A stretch of DNA of 64,000 nucleotides from Fallopia convolvulus (Eukaryota > Streptophyta > Magnoliopsida > Caryophyllales > Polygonaceae), in assembly GCA_964016875.1 (NCBI GenBank), contig OZ024720.1, positions 41,445,106-41,509,105 on the forward strand, written 5' to 3'. A program made the position numbers and the translations under genes. The notes beneath the pieces are model-generated. The model was not told the origin of the DNA. It saw only the letters and a list, made by a program, of their open reading frames with translations, and searched no databases. Shown piece by piece: positions 10,291-22,140 of this stretch. Every line of letters begins with the position of its first letter. Position 1 is the stretch's first letter.

Positions 10291-10796
10291 GCCAAATGAA
10301 TAGTACTCGGATTGAGTACTTCTCCCAGAACACACAAATACCCATACCAAAGAAAAGAGAAAGAAGAAGAAGAGAAGTCCCCGGTGGCGAGTGTTTGATC
10401 TCGACGACGGTGAAGCCGAAGCTCCCAGGGGCACGGGAACTGAGAAGTCGGTGTAAGGTTTGAGTTACTTGTATTTTGTTGTTGTGAGCTTATGAACTCA
10501 GTTGAGAGGATTCACTAGTGTTGCTAGAGTTAGGTAGAACTCGTAGGAACAGAGAAGTGTGGATCCGGCTGTTGTAACTAAGGAACAAAGCAATCAATAT
10601 AAGTAAGTCATTCAAAATCCTCCAAGCGGAGATAGAGGTTTACCCACACAACTAGTTGGTTGTAGTGGGGTTCCTTTATAAGGGAACTACGTTAATTACT
10701 GCTTTCTATACTTGTGAACTGTTTACTTCCGCTGCCTTGGAAACAGCTTAACAGCCAGTTCCCAAGCTCTTTGCTAACGTTTTACGATCCAACAAT

Positions 10797-10808
10797 TGGT
10801 ATTAGAGC
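10797..10808 (+). other. Primer binding site, tRNA-iMet type
   Basis: TGGTATTAGAGC lies two bases after the 5' LTR and matches the TGGTATCAGAGC complement of the initiator methionine tRNA 3' end with one C-to-T change. Confidence 0.85.
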
Positions 10809-10847
10809 AGGCTTACTCTAGATTTGTGTTAGCATCGCAGGTAGCAA

Positions 10848-12777
10848 ATGGCTCAGGAACTTACTCAGGTGGGGAACAACACTAGTAAGCCGCCAAGGCT
10901 TATTACAGGAAGATTCGAAAGCTGGCAACGCGACATGAAGGATTGGATGCGTGGCCAGGGCTACCAAGCCTGGTGTGTTATCGAGAGAGGGAACTTCGAA
11001 ATTGATCCAACTATAGTCAACGACCTCACCAAATGGGGACCCAACGAATACAAGTGTATGGAGGCCAACTACAAAGCCAAACAGTACCTGAAGAGGTCCA
11101 TGTGCGTGCAAGACTGTGACAGGGTAGAAAATCTTGACACAGCTAAGGAAATGTGGGAAGCCATCCAACAAATGCACGTTGGGAACTCAGATCTCCGAGA
11201 AGATCTTCAGATGAATGCAAGAAGGGAGTTCTTCAACTTCCAAATGGAGATGGGAGAGTCTGTCAATAGTTATCAGTCCCGATTTGAAGGACTTTGCACC
11301 AAAATGGAAGGCTTGGGGATCACCAAAGAAGAAGTCACCCATAAGATGAAGGTTCAACAGCTCTTCAACGGATTGACTGGAGAATGAGCAAACGAGAGAA
11401 CAATGTTCAAGGAGAATTCGGAAAATAGAACTCTCATGCTCCATCAAGTGTTTGGAAAGCTAGTGGGACACGAGAAGAGAAAGATCGATAATAAGGAACA
11501 AACGCGAGCACATCAAGGGATCGCACTCAAACTTGAGAAGATGCTCAAGTCAACTGAAGAACAATACGAAGACTCAAAAGAAGAAGAGGATGAGGAGCTA
11601 GTTCTCATGACAAAGGCTCTTCGGAACTTCTACAAAGGGAAGCTCAATAAGAGCAGTGAGAACTGGGGAAAAGGACAGAGTTCCCAAAGAAAATCCGCAA
11701 AGAAGGACCTCTCCGATATCACATGCTACAAGTGTAACAAGAAAGGACACTTCGCTAAGGAATGCCCACAGGGAACGGACGACCGGAAGCAAGGGAAAAA
11801 GGCCTACATTGCCACCTGGAGCGATGATGAGGACGAAGATCCCGAGTCATGGGCACTCCCAAACATGTGCGGAATGGCCATAGGAGAAACCACTAGGGAA
11901 CAATCCAGTGAGGTAACCACTGAAACTGTTCTTGCTTCTTTGAATAACTATGAAAAACCTGAGTTGTTAAAAATTCTTTCAAGTCTTGTCAAAGATAATA
12001 TAAAACTGCAAAACAAGTTGGAAAAACAAGACCACATAAATTCTCAATTAGTTGGTCTTGAACCCTGTCCCAACTGCATATCCCTTCTTGAAAAACTCAA
12101 GTCCCATGTGTCTCACATCGTAGATCTAGAAAATGAAATCAAAACTCTAGAAAGAGATGAGAACACCCTCTTACAAAACCTGAGTAAGACTCCCGAACAT
12201 CTTGAAGCCTCTAGTTCCCAAATCAAGTTTGTCCCAGCCAAACACGGCATAGGATACAAAACTGAGAACCTAAAGAACGGGAAGTCACCCCTGAGTGAAC
12301 ATGAAATCCATGAGTGTAGGGCCTTAGAACTCCAATGTGAGAAACAGAAAAATGCTCATCTCGAGGAGAAAATCAAGGTCCTAGAGAGTGGGAAAGGTGG
12401 TGAGAAAGATTATTACACTGGGAACACTGGACATAGACTTTATGTCCAAATTGCTAAGGGAAACGGGTCACGGATGTACAATAAGGAAACTATGGATAGG
12501 AACAGAATCCAGAGACCACACCCAAAATACTACCTGGGAGAATACTATAACACGTGGTGCTCACGGGCACTACAAGGAAGCATGTCCCAAGAAGAGAGCC
12601 CAAACCCTCAGAAACCGTGAGTTCCTGAACAAACAAAAACATCATGCTAATCACCAAAGGAACTCCAACTCTCAAATCACTCATGATATCAACATCGCTG
12701 ACTATGTTTTAAATGAGAATATTTTCACTTGCAAGGGACCTGGCAAGAGTCATCTTGCCTGGGTCTCAAAACACTAA
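10848..12777 (+). pseudogene. Copia gag (capsid and zinc knuckle), broken
   Basis: The frame starts at an ATG (MAQELTQVGNN) and encodes a copia-type capsid with FESWQRDMKDWMRGQGYQAW, the AKEMWEAIQQMHVGNS block and SYQSRFEGLCTKMEGLGI. A TGA at 11385-11387 interrupts the frame, which resumes in phase and reaches a CCHC knuckle CYKCNKKGHFAKEC near 11724. A long Glu/Lys-rich, coiled-coil-like stretch follows (about 11930-12400). A second knuckle remnant, GAHGHYKEACPKK, appears only in another frame near 12560, showing a frameshift, and similarity continues to 12777. The capsid would package element RNA. This copy cannot make a full-length product. Confidence 0.8.
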
Positions 12778-12799
12778 CTTTACCTTGTAGGCGGCAGTG

Positions 12800-13029
12800 A
12801 GAGGGAACAATGCATGATTCATAGATAGTGGATGCTCGAACCATATGACCGGAAACAAAGATATTCTCATCTCACTCCACACTCATGCCGAAGGAGGCCA
12901 CGTCTCATTTGGCAATAAAAACAAGGGCGAAGTCATTGGAAAAGGAGAAGTATTGCTCAATAGATCAATCAAAGTCAGCAATGTTAATCTGGTGAAAGAT
13001 CTGGGATACAATCTCTAAGTGTTGCCCAG
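12800..13029 (+). pseudogene. Copia aspartic protease remnant
   Basis: A frame around 12818 gives the active-site block IDSGCSNHMTGNKDIL, the usual copia DSG-type signature. Upstream and downstream the frame is broken, and stops near 13018 separate it from the integrase frame. The protease would cleave the gag-pol precursor. Confidence 0.7.
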
Positions 13030-14100
13030 ATGTGTGATCAAGGGAACAACGTTGTCACCTTCGACTCACAAGAATGCCTAGTTATCAACAAAAAGACCAA
13101 CAAAGTGATTCTGAGAGGAAGAAGGCACAACAACGTGTATGTAGTAGATACAGAATTTGAACCACCAATGAAGATGTGTCTTGCGAGTTTCCATGATGAC
13201 ACGAAACTCTGGCATCGAAGACTAGGACATGCAGGTGTCAATCAAATCCTGAAGCTCTATCTACAGGATCTGGTCATCGGTCTTCCACGGATCAATCTCG
13301 AAGGAGTCCAAATGTGTGAAGCATGCGTTCGAGGGAAACAGACTAGGAACTCGTTCAAACCCAAAAAGGCGGTGAGCACAACCAGGCCTCTAGAGCTAAT
13401 TCACATGGATCTCTGTGGTCCCATGCGAACAACCATCTATGGTGGAAAAAGGTACATGTATGTCTTAATTGATGATTTTTCTAGATTCACCTGGGTTATT
13501 TTCTTGAAGGCAAAATCACAAACTTTTGAAGAGTTCGAGCCTTTCATCAAAAGAACAGAAGTAAGCATGAAGCTAAAGTTTAAAGCCATCAGGTCTGACC
13601 ATGGAACTGAGTTTCAAAACTCAAAGTTCCTTAACTTTTGTGAAAAACATGGGATCTCTCACAACTTCTCAGCCCCTCGCACTCCTCAGCAAAACGGAGT
13701 GGTCGAGAGAAAGAATAGGACCTTGGAGGACATGGCCAGAACCATGATGCTTGAAAGCGGAGTTCCTGAGTATTTCTGGGCTGAAGCCATCGCCACAGCT
13801 ACATACATCTTGAACCGAGCCATGACAAGGCCTTTGATCAAGAAGACATCCTACGAGCTCATTAAGGGGAGAAAACCGAACATCTCCCACCTAAGGACAT
13901 TCGGATGCACATGCTTTTTCCACAACAATGGCAAAGACAAACTTGGAAAATTTGATCCTAGAAGCGATGAAGGGATCTTCCTGGGATACTCATCACAAAG
14001 CAAGGCTTACAAGGTCTATAACAAAAGGACCAAGAAGATAGAAGAAAGCATCCATGTCGTCTTCAACGAGAAATCTGTAAATATGGAAACAGAGACCTAA
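13030..14100 (+). pseudogene. Copia integrase with GAG-pre-integrase zinc-binding region
   Basis: A 356-codon open stretch of the pol polyprotein. It begins in the pre-integrase region, with the HHCC zinc-binding block seen as LWHRRLGHAG and CEACVRGKQTRNSF. The DDE catalytic core follows: the first Asp in HMDLCGP, the second in SDHGTEF, and the Glu in GVVERKNRTLEDMA. The C-terminal GKFDPRSDEGIFLGYS block is typical of copia integrase. The frame stops at 14100, so it is not joined to RT. All catalytic residues are present, but the element as a whole is broken. Confidence 0.85.
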
Positions 14101-14559
14101 GGGAAGGGAACTCTTTTCAAACTGGTCAGACAGGAAGATGATGATGATGATGATGATGATGATGAGCCAAGGAAGAGAGATGAAGACTATCCAAGTGCAA
14201 GTAACCTTCCACAACTAGGGAACAACGAAGGAGATCCAACTCTCACTGATCAAATCTCCCTCGAGGTTCCCTCCTCAAAAGAACTACAAGACACCTCCAA
14301 CTCTCTTGTTCCCCAAGACAATCCCCTGCCAGAATCAAGTGTTCAGGGGGAACAAAGAGGGATCTTGCCAGGAATTTCTGAAGAAACACTCAACGAAGAA
14401 GCTGAAGACGAGTGTTCCCATGAAAAGGAAGCCTCTATTGAAGATGACACAAGTGCAAGGGAACCCACTCATACAAGAAACTTTCAACAAAGGAAGGACC
14501 ACCCCATTGAGAACATCATCTCCCCTTATGATAAAGGTTTACAAACTCGTTCCTCTCTC
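14101..14559 (+). pseudogene. Copia integrase-RT linker with a GAT microsatellite
   Basis: An acidic, low-complexity pol linker, with a GAT run at 14138-14164 encoding a string of aspartates. The frame from 14365 reads NEEAEDECSHEKEASIEDD and continues to the gypsy insertion. Joining across the insertion restores the linker reading at the nucleotide level, confirming that the gypsy element landed inside copia pol. Confidence 0.7.
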
Positions 14560-17500
14560 TGTAACACCCCTATTTTACAACATTGGGTATTACCGTCAGT
14601 GACCTCAGACTTTACCGTCCAAAGTCACCCAAGGCTTTTAGAATGATATAGAACGATTAAATTCGGAATAAAAACATATTACATAAATAGGAAAACATGC
14701 TCCCGAAGGAGACTTAGTTCAATACAAAATACCCTACATTGTCTTTAACTTTAATACTACTTGAAAACAAATACCAAATCCGTCATGTCTCGGAGATAAA
14801 GTAATATTAAAACCAAAACGGAAATAAAAGTACATCTTGAGCAATCTTGACTTCCTTCACTTCCCTTCACTTCGCCTTGCTATGGGTTCCTGAATCTGAC
14901 ATAATTCGCGAGGGGTGATAGAATGCCAGGCAAACACGCGGAAAGAAGAATTAGTCTAAGAGACTAAGCAAGCGGGAATAGAACTTCCCGAGGGTAATTT
15001 GGTCATTTAAACTTATCGGTGTAATGAGAGAAAAGAGGGTTGTGTTTACGATGGCTTGATTACGTGGAGCTAATATACGAACGATAGCGATAGCATATCC
15101 AAAGGGGATAGCTTGATGAGCAAGAGAGGTACTACTAGATTGTAGTCTTCCATAAGATTTCGATAGGATGTTGGGAACATTATTTAATTCATACAAGTGA
15201 AAACCTCTCGCGCTTTTGGGCGGACCGAGAGCCGGAACGATCATTTGAGACCGGTCCGGTTTTGATATCTTAAATGTGCATACGCACTTATTTTAATTAG
15301 TGATGAAAATATTCAATCTTGTTGATGACTTTTACAAGAGAGAGTGGTGGGACACGGATAAACCGAGCCACCCGATGGAGAACATCAATTCTCCTGCACT
15401 TAGCTAGAGTGCGCTCAATCCCTCCTTGCAATCGGAGCGGATGGAGATCATGATCCCGAAAGTCGTATGGACGTACGACTTAGTAAGATTATATAGAGGT
15501 GTCGACTAACTCACACCCCTTTCTAGTTTATTCAAATCAAATCTCTGAACGAGATTTGCAATCAATCAAGAGTACACACACTAGCAAATATAATCCTAGC
15601 AAGGAATATAATATCTACTATACTAACAAGGGTCGTTATTTCTAGCAATCGATATTTCCTAGGTTCATTTTTATTAAGCATACAAGAAGTTCCCAACATC
15701 GAGAGATATCATAAAAACGGATATAAAAGGGCACAAGGGGAAATTCCACTTGCCTTAGTGTTACGTGTTTAGTAACGAGCTTTGACGAAACTTAGGCGAT
15801 TTCCTACTACGAGCGAGGATTCCGACCTAATGATGAGAATTTACGAAAAGTTCAAAAACACGATTCCTCGACTAACGTTCGGATCACCTCTTATAATGTT
15901 TTTATAAGAGGTTTGAATTTCTAAATTATTATAATAATAATTTAGAAAATTATTTTCTTTAAAATAATAATATTCCTTTATTATTATTTTGATTTTTGTA
16001 ATATCCTTAATTCCGAAAATCTTCTATTAAAATAATTATTTTAATTAATCCTTTTTATTAGAAAGTTTCCTTAAATAGAAATCTCTACTCTTCTTTATAA
16101 GGTAACTTGCCTAAGATAATTTTTTCCCTTATTTGTTCTATTTCCATAACTCTTTTATACTTTAAGACTCATAAAACCTCTTTGATCATAATTATATAAT
16201 ATGATATATTATAGTTCCTAACATAGAATCTTTTCTATTTTGATTTCTTTTCAAGCAAGTCTACTTTATGTTATAAAACATACTAGTTTTATTATAATGT
16301 CATACTTGTTATATTTAATTTTAACTTAGGTCTTTCCATAAATCTCTACACTAGAAACCCCTTAATAATCCTACATATTTATATAAGACTCTAATAATAT
16401 TTTATTTAATATTAGCATCTTTTCATGAAATCATGGTCTAAGTTTAACTATAGTTCCTTGATCTCTATCATATTTTATATTTAAGACTCATATGCTAGTA
16501 AAATATTTTATTCTATTTTTCATCATAACTAGCATCTTTTGAATATTCTCTTCATATATAATATATGTTAAGTTGGTATTGAATGATCACTTTGTACTAA
16601 ATTCCTTATATTTATTCCACTTTATAATTTCTATATTTTATATATTATAGGCCATGCAAAACTTTTCTCTACTTGAACTTTTATTAAAAATCTTTATAAA
16701 GATGGTATTATTTTTATTGTACAATCTTTTGATTTCTAAGGTCATAATATTATATCCTCTTTTGTATAAAATACATGCATAATGTTTCTCAACCTTTTAT
16801 TTTGATCTAAGGTAAGATAATACTAATATGGACTTTTCATACTATATTAATTTTATTTCATCTATTTATATCTTGTAATAGCATGCATGTAATAAAATCA
16901 TGAATATATTTACTTATATTTATCTAGCTTAAGTTACTATAGTAAAAACATATAGTTTCTAGTTTTTTTTCAACTAACAAGATCTCCCTCTCATATTTTT
17001 ATTCCAAAAATTCCCAAATATATTTCTAACAATTATAAAAGGCTTTTAATTAAAGAAATACATAAGGATAATATAATTTTTGAGGATAGAAATTTATACT
17101 TTGGTATTCTGTTGAATACAGAACATAGGAGGAGAAAACAGAGGAGGAGATCGGCGGCAGGGGGTGGCGCGGCCAGGCTCCGGCGGTTCGGCGGCGGCTC
17201 CAGGCGACGGCGGTCCGGCGACGGTGGTGGTGGCGGCCGGCGGCTCCAAGGGAAGGGTGAAGGGGAAAAATTGTGGTGTTCTTGTGATGTTTTAATGGAG
17301 AATTTGTTTTGAATGAAGGCTGATTTTTGAGATTATAAGGCACAATTGATAGAAAGGTTGGGTGTTCTTGCTAGAGAAGAGAGCAAAAGCTTTGAGCGAG
17401 GCTTGAGAGAAGCTTTATATAGGCAATTTGTGAGTGTCATCAATCCATGGCAATGGAAGATGACCAATGGAGGAGGAGAAGAAGGCCATGCATAGGGCAA

Positions 17501-18074
17501 TAGTGTGCTTCTTCCATGGTGATGCAAGGTGATGCTTCAAGTTGAGTCAAGCAAGCAAAGAGGAGGTGGAGGAAGCATGCATTGGACACTTTCAAATCAA
17601 CGTAACTCAATCAGACATTAGTCTGATGTTCAAATTGGAAGAAGAAAATTTATTTGGTATAAGATTAAAAGGTTGGGTTAAGTGAACAAGAAATTGCAAT
17701 GGTCTAGCGGGATTTGGTGAGGGGCGTGTGAGGTTGGAGTGCAAGAGATCTCGGGTTCAAATCCCGGCTCTTGCATTCTTTTTGCAAAACTTGTATTTAG
17801 TTTTCTAGGCTCTTATGTAATTTATTTCTTAGAATAAATTAAATTGCCAAAGGATATTATTTTTATTAATTTTCTTTTTATTGATTTACCTCACTTTATT
17901 AAACTATACCCCTCAATTTATTTTATTACATTTTCATCTATTTCGACTTTTACTAATAGCCTCTTCCGAAGAAAATACGATGAATTAATTCGATATCCAA
18001 AACCTTCTTTTTAACTTAGAGACAATAATTGAAAATATTATATTATAAATGTTTGGAATATTGCGGATATTACA
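14560..18074 (-). repeat. 3' LTR of the Tekay element (left copy)
   Basis: 3515 bases, beginning TGTAACACCCC and ending TTACA on the plus strand. Contents are an AT-rich core (15900-17040), a GC-rich patch (17150-17250) with CGGCGGCGGCTCC-type repeats, and a tRNA-like module at 17696-17775. Small frames in the GC-rich patch have no domain. It matches 23535-27061 throughout. Confidence 0.92.
17696..17775 (+). repeat. tRNA-like module inside the Tekay LTR (left)
   Basis: The 80-base segment has an A-box-like TGGTCTAGCGGGATTTGG and a B box CGGGTTCAAATCCCGG forming a T-arm, followed by CTCTTGCA that can pair with the upstream TGCAAGAG; a T run (CTTTTTG) follows. It lies on the strand opposite to the element. 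It is probably a SINE or tRNA copy captured in the LTR and carried with the family, since it is also in the right LTR. Confidence 0.6.
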
Positions 18075-18077
18075 ATA

Positions 18078-18092
18078 GTACCCCCTTAATTG
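18078..18092 (-). other. Polypurine tract of the Tekay element
   Basis: On the minus strand AATTAAGGGGGTACTA lies immediately before the 3' LTR, the expected plus-strand priming site. Confidence 0.7.
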
Positions 18093-18220
18093 AGTTTCGT
18101 CCTCGAAACTTAGAGAAAACAGGGCAGTACTAGGATGTAGAGGCAAAAGCAATTACAGTTTAAGACTTGCAAGGATTCTATGGGGTCTAGTACCCCCTTA
18201 AAGGATCACACTAGTGGTGT

Positions 18221-21200
18221 TCAAGAAGACATTAACTCTGGGAAACGCCTCTGCATGTCTTGCTCGGTTTCCCAGGTTTCCCAAGTTGTACCTTCGTTGC
18301 CATCGTTGGACCAGAGTACACGGACTAAAGGTACTTCTTTGTTGCGCAATTGCTTGATTCGGTGCTCTACAATCTTGATCGGTCTCTCTTCGTATATGCC
18401 ATCCGACTGGATCTCGACATCGTCGAAATTGATCACGTGGGATTCGTCGGGCACATACTTCCTTAAGAGTGACACATGGAAAACATTGTGCACAGGGTGA
18501 GCAGAAGGTGGTAAAGCAACTCGATAGGCCAAGTTGCCGACTCTTTCTAGGACTTCGAAGGGTCCTACATAGTGAGGGTTAAGCTTGCCTCGCTTCCCGA
18601 AGCGAAACACGCCCTTTGAAGGAGATACTTTGACGAAAACTTTGTCTCCTACAACAAATTCTATGTCTCGTCTCTTCAGGTCTGCATAAGACTTCTGTCG
18701 ACTCTGAGAGGTCAACATTCTTTGACGGATTAGGGCGACTTCGGAGGCAGTTTGCTCTATTAGGTCTGGGCCTAGGAGAATCTTGTCGGCGTTATCGTCC
18801 CAACAGAGTGGAGAACGACATTTCCGGCCGTACAAGGCTTCAAAGGGAGCCATCTTGATGGAAGAATGCCAGCTATTGTTGTAAGTGAATTCTATGAGGT
18901 GTAAGCTGTCATCCCAACTTGTGGTGCGGTCTAGCACGCATGCTCGCATCATATCCTCGAGAGTTTGGATGGTCCTTTCTGATTGACCATCGGTTTGAGG
19001 ATGAAATGCGGTGCTGAATTTCAGTTCTGTGCCCATGGCCTTATGTAGTCCTTTCCAGAAAGAGGCCATGAAGCGACCGTCTCGATCGGAGGTGATCGTC
19101 TTAGGGGTCCCGTGAAGGCGGACTATTTCCTTGACGAAGACTGTTGCTAGCTTTGGAGCCTTCCACTTCTTTTGAATGGGGATGAAGTGAGCGCTCTTGG
19201 TAAGTCGATCTACGATAACCCAGACAGAATCCTTCTGCTTTTGGGTCTTTGGTAGATCGGTCACAAAGTCCATTGCAATATCGTCCCATTTCCATTCAGG
19301 GACGGAAACGGATTGCAACTTTCCTCCAGGTCTTCGATGTTCGATCTTTACTTTCTGGCAGACCAAGCATTTAGATATGTACTCTGCGACATCTTGTTTT
19401 AGGTTGGGCCACCAGAAATTCTTGCGTACATCATTGTACATTTTACTTGCTCCTGGATGTACTGAATAGGCAGATGAGTGGGCTTCTTTTAGGATGCTCT
19501 TTCGAAGCTCGTCCACTGCTGGCACACAAATCCGGTTCTGGAACCGAAGGGAACCGTCATCTTGAATGACGAACCCTGGTGCCTTGCCTTCTTGTACTTC
19601 GCCACTGATTCTGATCAACATGATGTCGTCAATTTGCTTTTCTTTGATCTCTGTCAGCAAATCGGATTGGATTTCTAGAGTGTTGAGACAACCTTGTTGC
19701 CTTTCGAACCAAACTTCAATGCCCTCTCTGATGAGTTCTTGTTGCAACCTTGGTTGAGCGGTTAACATGGCTACAACGCCCTCTTGTTGCGTTTTTCGAC
19801 TGAGAGCGTCTGCCACGACGTTAGCCTTACCCGGATGGTAGAGTAGCTCTATGTCGTAGTCTTTCAGTAATTCCAGCCATCTTCTCTGTCTCATGTTCAA
19901 CTCCTTCTGCGTGAACACATACTTCAAACTCTTGTGATCTGTGTATATCTGACACTTAACCCCGTACAAGTAGTGTCGCCAAATCTTTAACGCGAATACT
20001 ACTGCTGCCAGTTCGAGGTCGTGCGTCGGATAATTTACTTCATAGATTTTGAGTTGTCGAGACGCGTAGGCAATCACCTTCCCATTCTGCATGAGTACAC
20101 ATCCCAACCCTTGCTTTGAGGCGTCACTGTAGACCACATAATCGTCGTGTCCATTGGGCAATGTTAGCACTGGCGCACTGGTGAGGCGCTTCTTGAGTTC
20201 TTGGAAACTCTCTTCGCACTTCTCATCCCATACGAACTTCTTATGAGTCTTTCGGAGTAACTTTGTCATGAGAAGGGCAATCTTTGAAAACCCTTCAACG
20301 AACCTTCTATAGTACCCGGCGAGTCCTAGGAAGCTGCGAATTTCCTTTACATTCTTGGGTTGCTTCCATTCTGAGACTGCCTCAATCTTCTTTGGGTCCA
20401 CTAATACTCCGTCTTGATTAATGACATGGCCTAAGAAAGCCACTTCTCTAAGCCATAGGTCCCACTTGGACAGCTTGGCGTAGAGTTGGTTGTGCCTTAG
20501 GATCTGTAGCACGGTTCGGAGATGTTCTTCATGGTCTGCTTGATCTCCGGAGTATACCAGGATGTCGTCTATGAAAACAATGACAAATTTGTCGAGATAT
20601 TCATGGAAGCATCGGTGCATCAGATCCATGAATATCGCAGGTGCATTGGTCAGCCCGAATGGCATCACTACAAACTCGTAGTGACCATAAAGGGTACGGA
20701 AGGCGGTCTTCGGAATGTCTTCCTCGCGGATCCGAAGCTGGTGATAGCCTGACCTCAGGTCGATCTTTGAAAAAACTTTTGCACCTCTGAGTTGATCTAA
20801 GAGATCGTCTATCCTTGGAAGAGGATACTTGTTCTTGATGGTGACCTTGTTCAGTTCTCTATAGTCGATGCATAAGATGAAAGTCTCATCCTTCTTCTTT
20901 AAAAAGAGCATCGGTGCTCCCCAAGGCGAAGCACTCGGTCGGACGAATCCCTTCTCAAGCAGCTCTTTGAGCTGACTCTTGAGTTCTTTCATCTCTAGCG
21001 GGGCCATCCTGTAGGGTGCCTTGGCGATTGGCGCAGTTCCTGGCTCGAGGCTTATTGAAAACTTGACTTCTCGTCGGGGAGGTAATCCAAGGAGTTCTTC
21101 TGGGAAGATGTCGGGGAATTCTTTGGCTACCGGAATCTCTTGAACATCCACGACCTTTTTCTCCGTCGGCTCGAGGTAACAAAGATACCCAACACATCCT

Positions 21201-21238
21201 TGTCGGTGTAGCTTCCCGACCTTCTTGTCGTTGATCAC
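18221..21238 (-). CDS. Tekay pol: RT, RNase H, integrase, chromodomain-like end
   Basis: An uninterrupted 1005-codon stretch. Position 21238 is a GTG, not an ATG, because the true product is a polyprotein whose frame opens further upstream at about 21310. Residues 75-235 are reverse transcriptase, with KIDLRSGYHQLRI, VMPFGLTNAP and the catalytic FIDDILVYS (222-230). RNase H follows, with YSDASKQGLG (about 370) and the second Asp in YTDHKSLKY (about 434). Integrase has an HHCC finger (H587, H594, C624, C627) and a DDE core at D657, D718 and E754. The last 70 residues (RVLWSNDGNEGTTWETWETE) form the chromodomain-like tail that in chromoviruses directs integration to particular chromatin. All catalytic motifs are intact, though RT has IFMDLM where most members have F/VFM. 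Confidence 0.92.
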   Translation of the reverse strand: MINDKKVGKLHRQGCVGYLCYLEPTEKKVVDVQEIPVAKEFPDIFPEELLGLPPRREVKFSISLEPGTAPIAKAPYRMAPLEMKELKSQLKELLEKGFVRPSASPWGAPMLFLKKKDETFILCIDYRELNKVTIKNKYPLPRIDDLLDQLRGAKVFSKIDLRSGYHQLRIREEDIPKTAFRTLYGHYEFVVMPFGLTNAPAIFMDLMHRCFHEYLDKFVIVFIDDILVYSGDQADHEEHLRTVLQILRHNQLYAKLSKWDLWLREVAFLGHVINQDGVLVDPKKIEAVSEWKQPKNVKEIRSFLGLAGYYRRFVEGFSKIALLMTKLLRKTHKKFVWDEKCEESFQELKKRLTSAPVLTLPNGHDDYVVYSDASKQGLGCVLMQNGKVIAYASRQLKIYEVNYPTHDLELAAVVFALKIWRHYLYGVKCQIYTDHKSLKYVFTQKELNMRQRRWLELLKDYDIELLYHPGKANVVADALSRKTQQEGVVAMLTAQPRLQQELIREGIEVWFERQQGCLNTLEIQSDLLTEIKEKQIDDIMLIRISGEVQEGKAPGFVIQDDGSLRFQNRICVPAVDELRKSILKEAHSSAYSVHPGASKMYNDVRKNFWWPNLKQDVAEYISKCLVCQKVKIEHRRPGGKLQSVSVPEWKWDDIAMDFVTDLPKTQKQKDSVWVIVDRLTKSAHFIPIQKKWKAPKLATVFVKEIVRLHGTPKTITSDRDGRFMASFWKGLHKAMGTELKFSTAFHPQTDGQSERTIQTLEDMMRACVLDRTTSWDDSLHLIEFTYNNSWHSSIKMAPFEALYGRKCRSPLCWDDNADKILLGPDLIEQTASEVALIRQRMLTSQSRQKSYADLKRRDIEFVVGDKVFVKVSPSKGVFRFGKRGKLNPHYVGPFEVLERVGNLAYRVALPPSAHPVHNVFHVSLLRKYVPDESHVINFDDVEIQSDGIYEERPIKIVEHRIKQLRNKEVPLVRVLWSNDGNEGTTWETWETEQDMQRRFPELMSS

Positions 21239-21987
21239 CTTTCCATTTCCTTCTTCTCGTTTTCCCTTGAGCTTAGATATGTGCTTCCCTCCTGAGTTGA
21301 TGGTTACGGTTTATCGCTCCTTGACGAGACAACCAATCTTTTCCGAGAATGATGTCATAGGGACCCATGTCCAAAATATCTTGGTCCTATCAACTTCTTT
21401 TCTAACTTTATCTGTCACCGTGTTGATTTATCAAAATCGAGGCGAAGAAAAGTCCATGACGTGGCTTTCGCATAGCTTTATTATGGTTGGCTTAATCGTT
21501 TGACAAACATCAAATATCACGCCAAGCTTCCGTACGTTAGTTGAGCAATTCCTAACTACTTGTCGGTACGTCGGATTAATATATCTTTCAGTAATCGGAA
21601 ATTTCTACGAATTCTTTCTTGCTAGATCTTTGTTTGTCCCTTACATACCTCTCGATAATCTATTTCGAGATCGGGTTATGTAGAGACATGTTAGATCTTC
21701 AGTCGACTAAGCCTTCCTTGGTGTCCTCTTTGGAAATTCCTATCTTCCCGTGAGTCACTGACTCAGTAAGTTTGACTCTTTGGAAACGTAATATTCCCTT
21801 TAGTTAGCGTGACTTCTTCTCATTCCCGATGTGCATTAATTTATCTTCTGTTAGAATCTTTTTCTGTAAATGGCTAATAATCGAAATTCATATAGAATAT
21901 CCGTAATTCTATACATTGAAGAAGGATATAGTCGTTTTTGTTAACTTCCAAGTATAGGCAAGAAATGACGCGTAAGTTTAGAGAAGA

Positions 21988-22031
<44 letters not shown>

Positions 22032-22140
22032 GAACTCTTATGGAAACAATGTCGAGTCGACCTTTCAAGAACAAAACGAAAGTCGAGAGGAGCGGACTAG
22101 CTCCCTCCTTTACAACGAGAAGATACAATTAAAACACAGT
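21239..22140 (-). pseudogene. Protease remnant and decayed gag-pol junction with AT microsatellite
   Basis: Near 21320-21360 the minus strand encodes LDMGPYDIILGKDWLSRQGA, the C-terminal end of a gypsy protease, then shifts frame before pol. Further upstream, up to 22140, no protease active site, capsid or CCHC knuckle can be read in any frame. An AT microsatellite occupies 21990-22027. The missing part suggests an internal deletion or replacement in this copy or its lineage. Confidence 0.6.

Larger units (their letters stand above)
9755..10794 (+). repeat. 5' LTR of the SIRE-type element
   Basis: It begins TATTGAAACG (mutated from TGTTGGGACG, as in the 3' LTR) and ends in CCAACA. The insertion-side duplication GTCAG precedes it and the primer binding site follows two bases later. 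It matches 32239-33275 along its whole length with scattered substitutions. Confidence 0.92.

Noticed and set aside
17112..17312. 66-codon Arg/Gly-rich frame in the GC-rich patch of the Tekay LTR
   Set aside because: It arises from CGG-type simple sequence, changes between the two LTR copies through a repeat-unit indel, and has no domain.
21990..22027. AT run as a structural or regulatory element
   Set aside because: A plain AT microsatellite in decayed DNA; similar runs are common (also 54698-54718).
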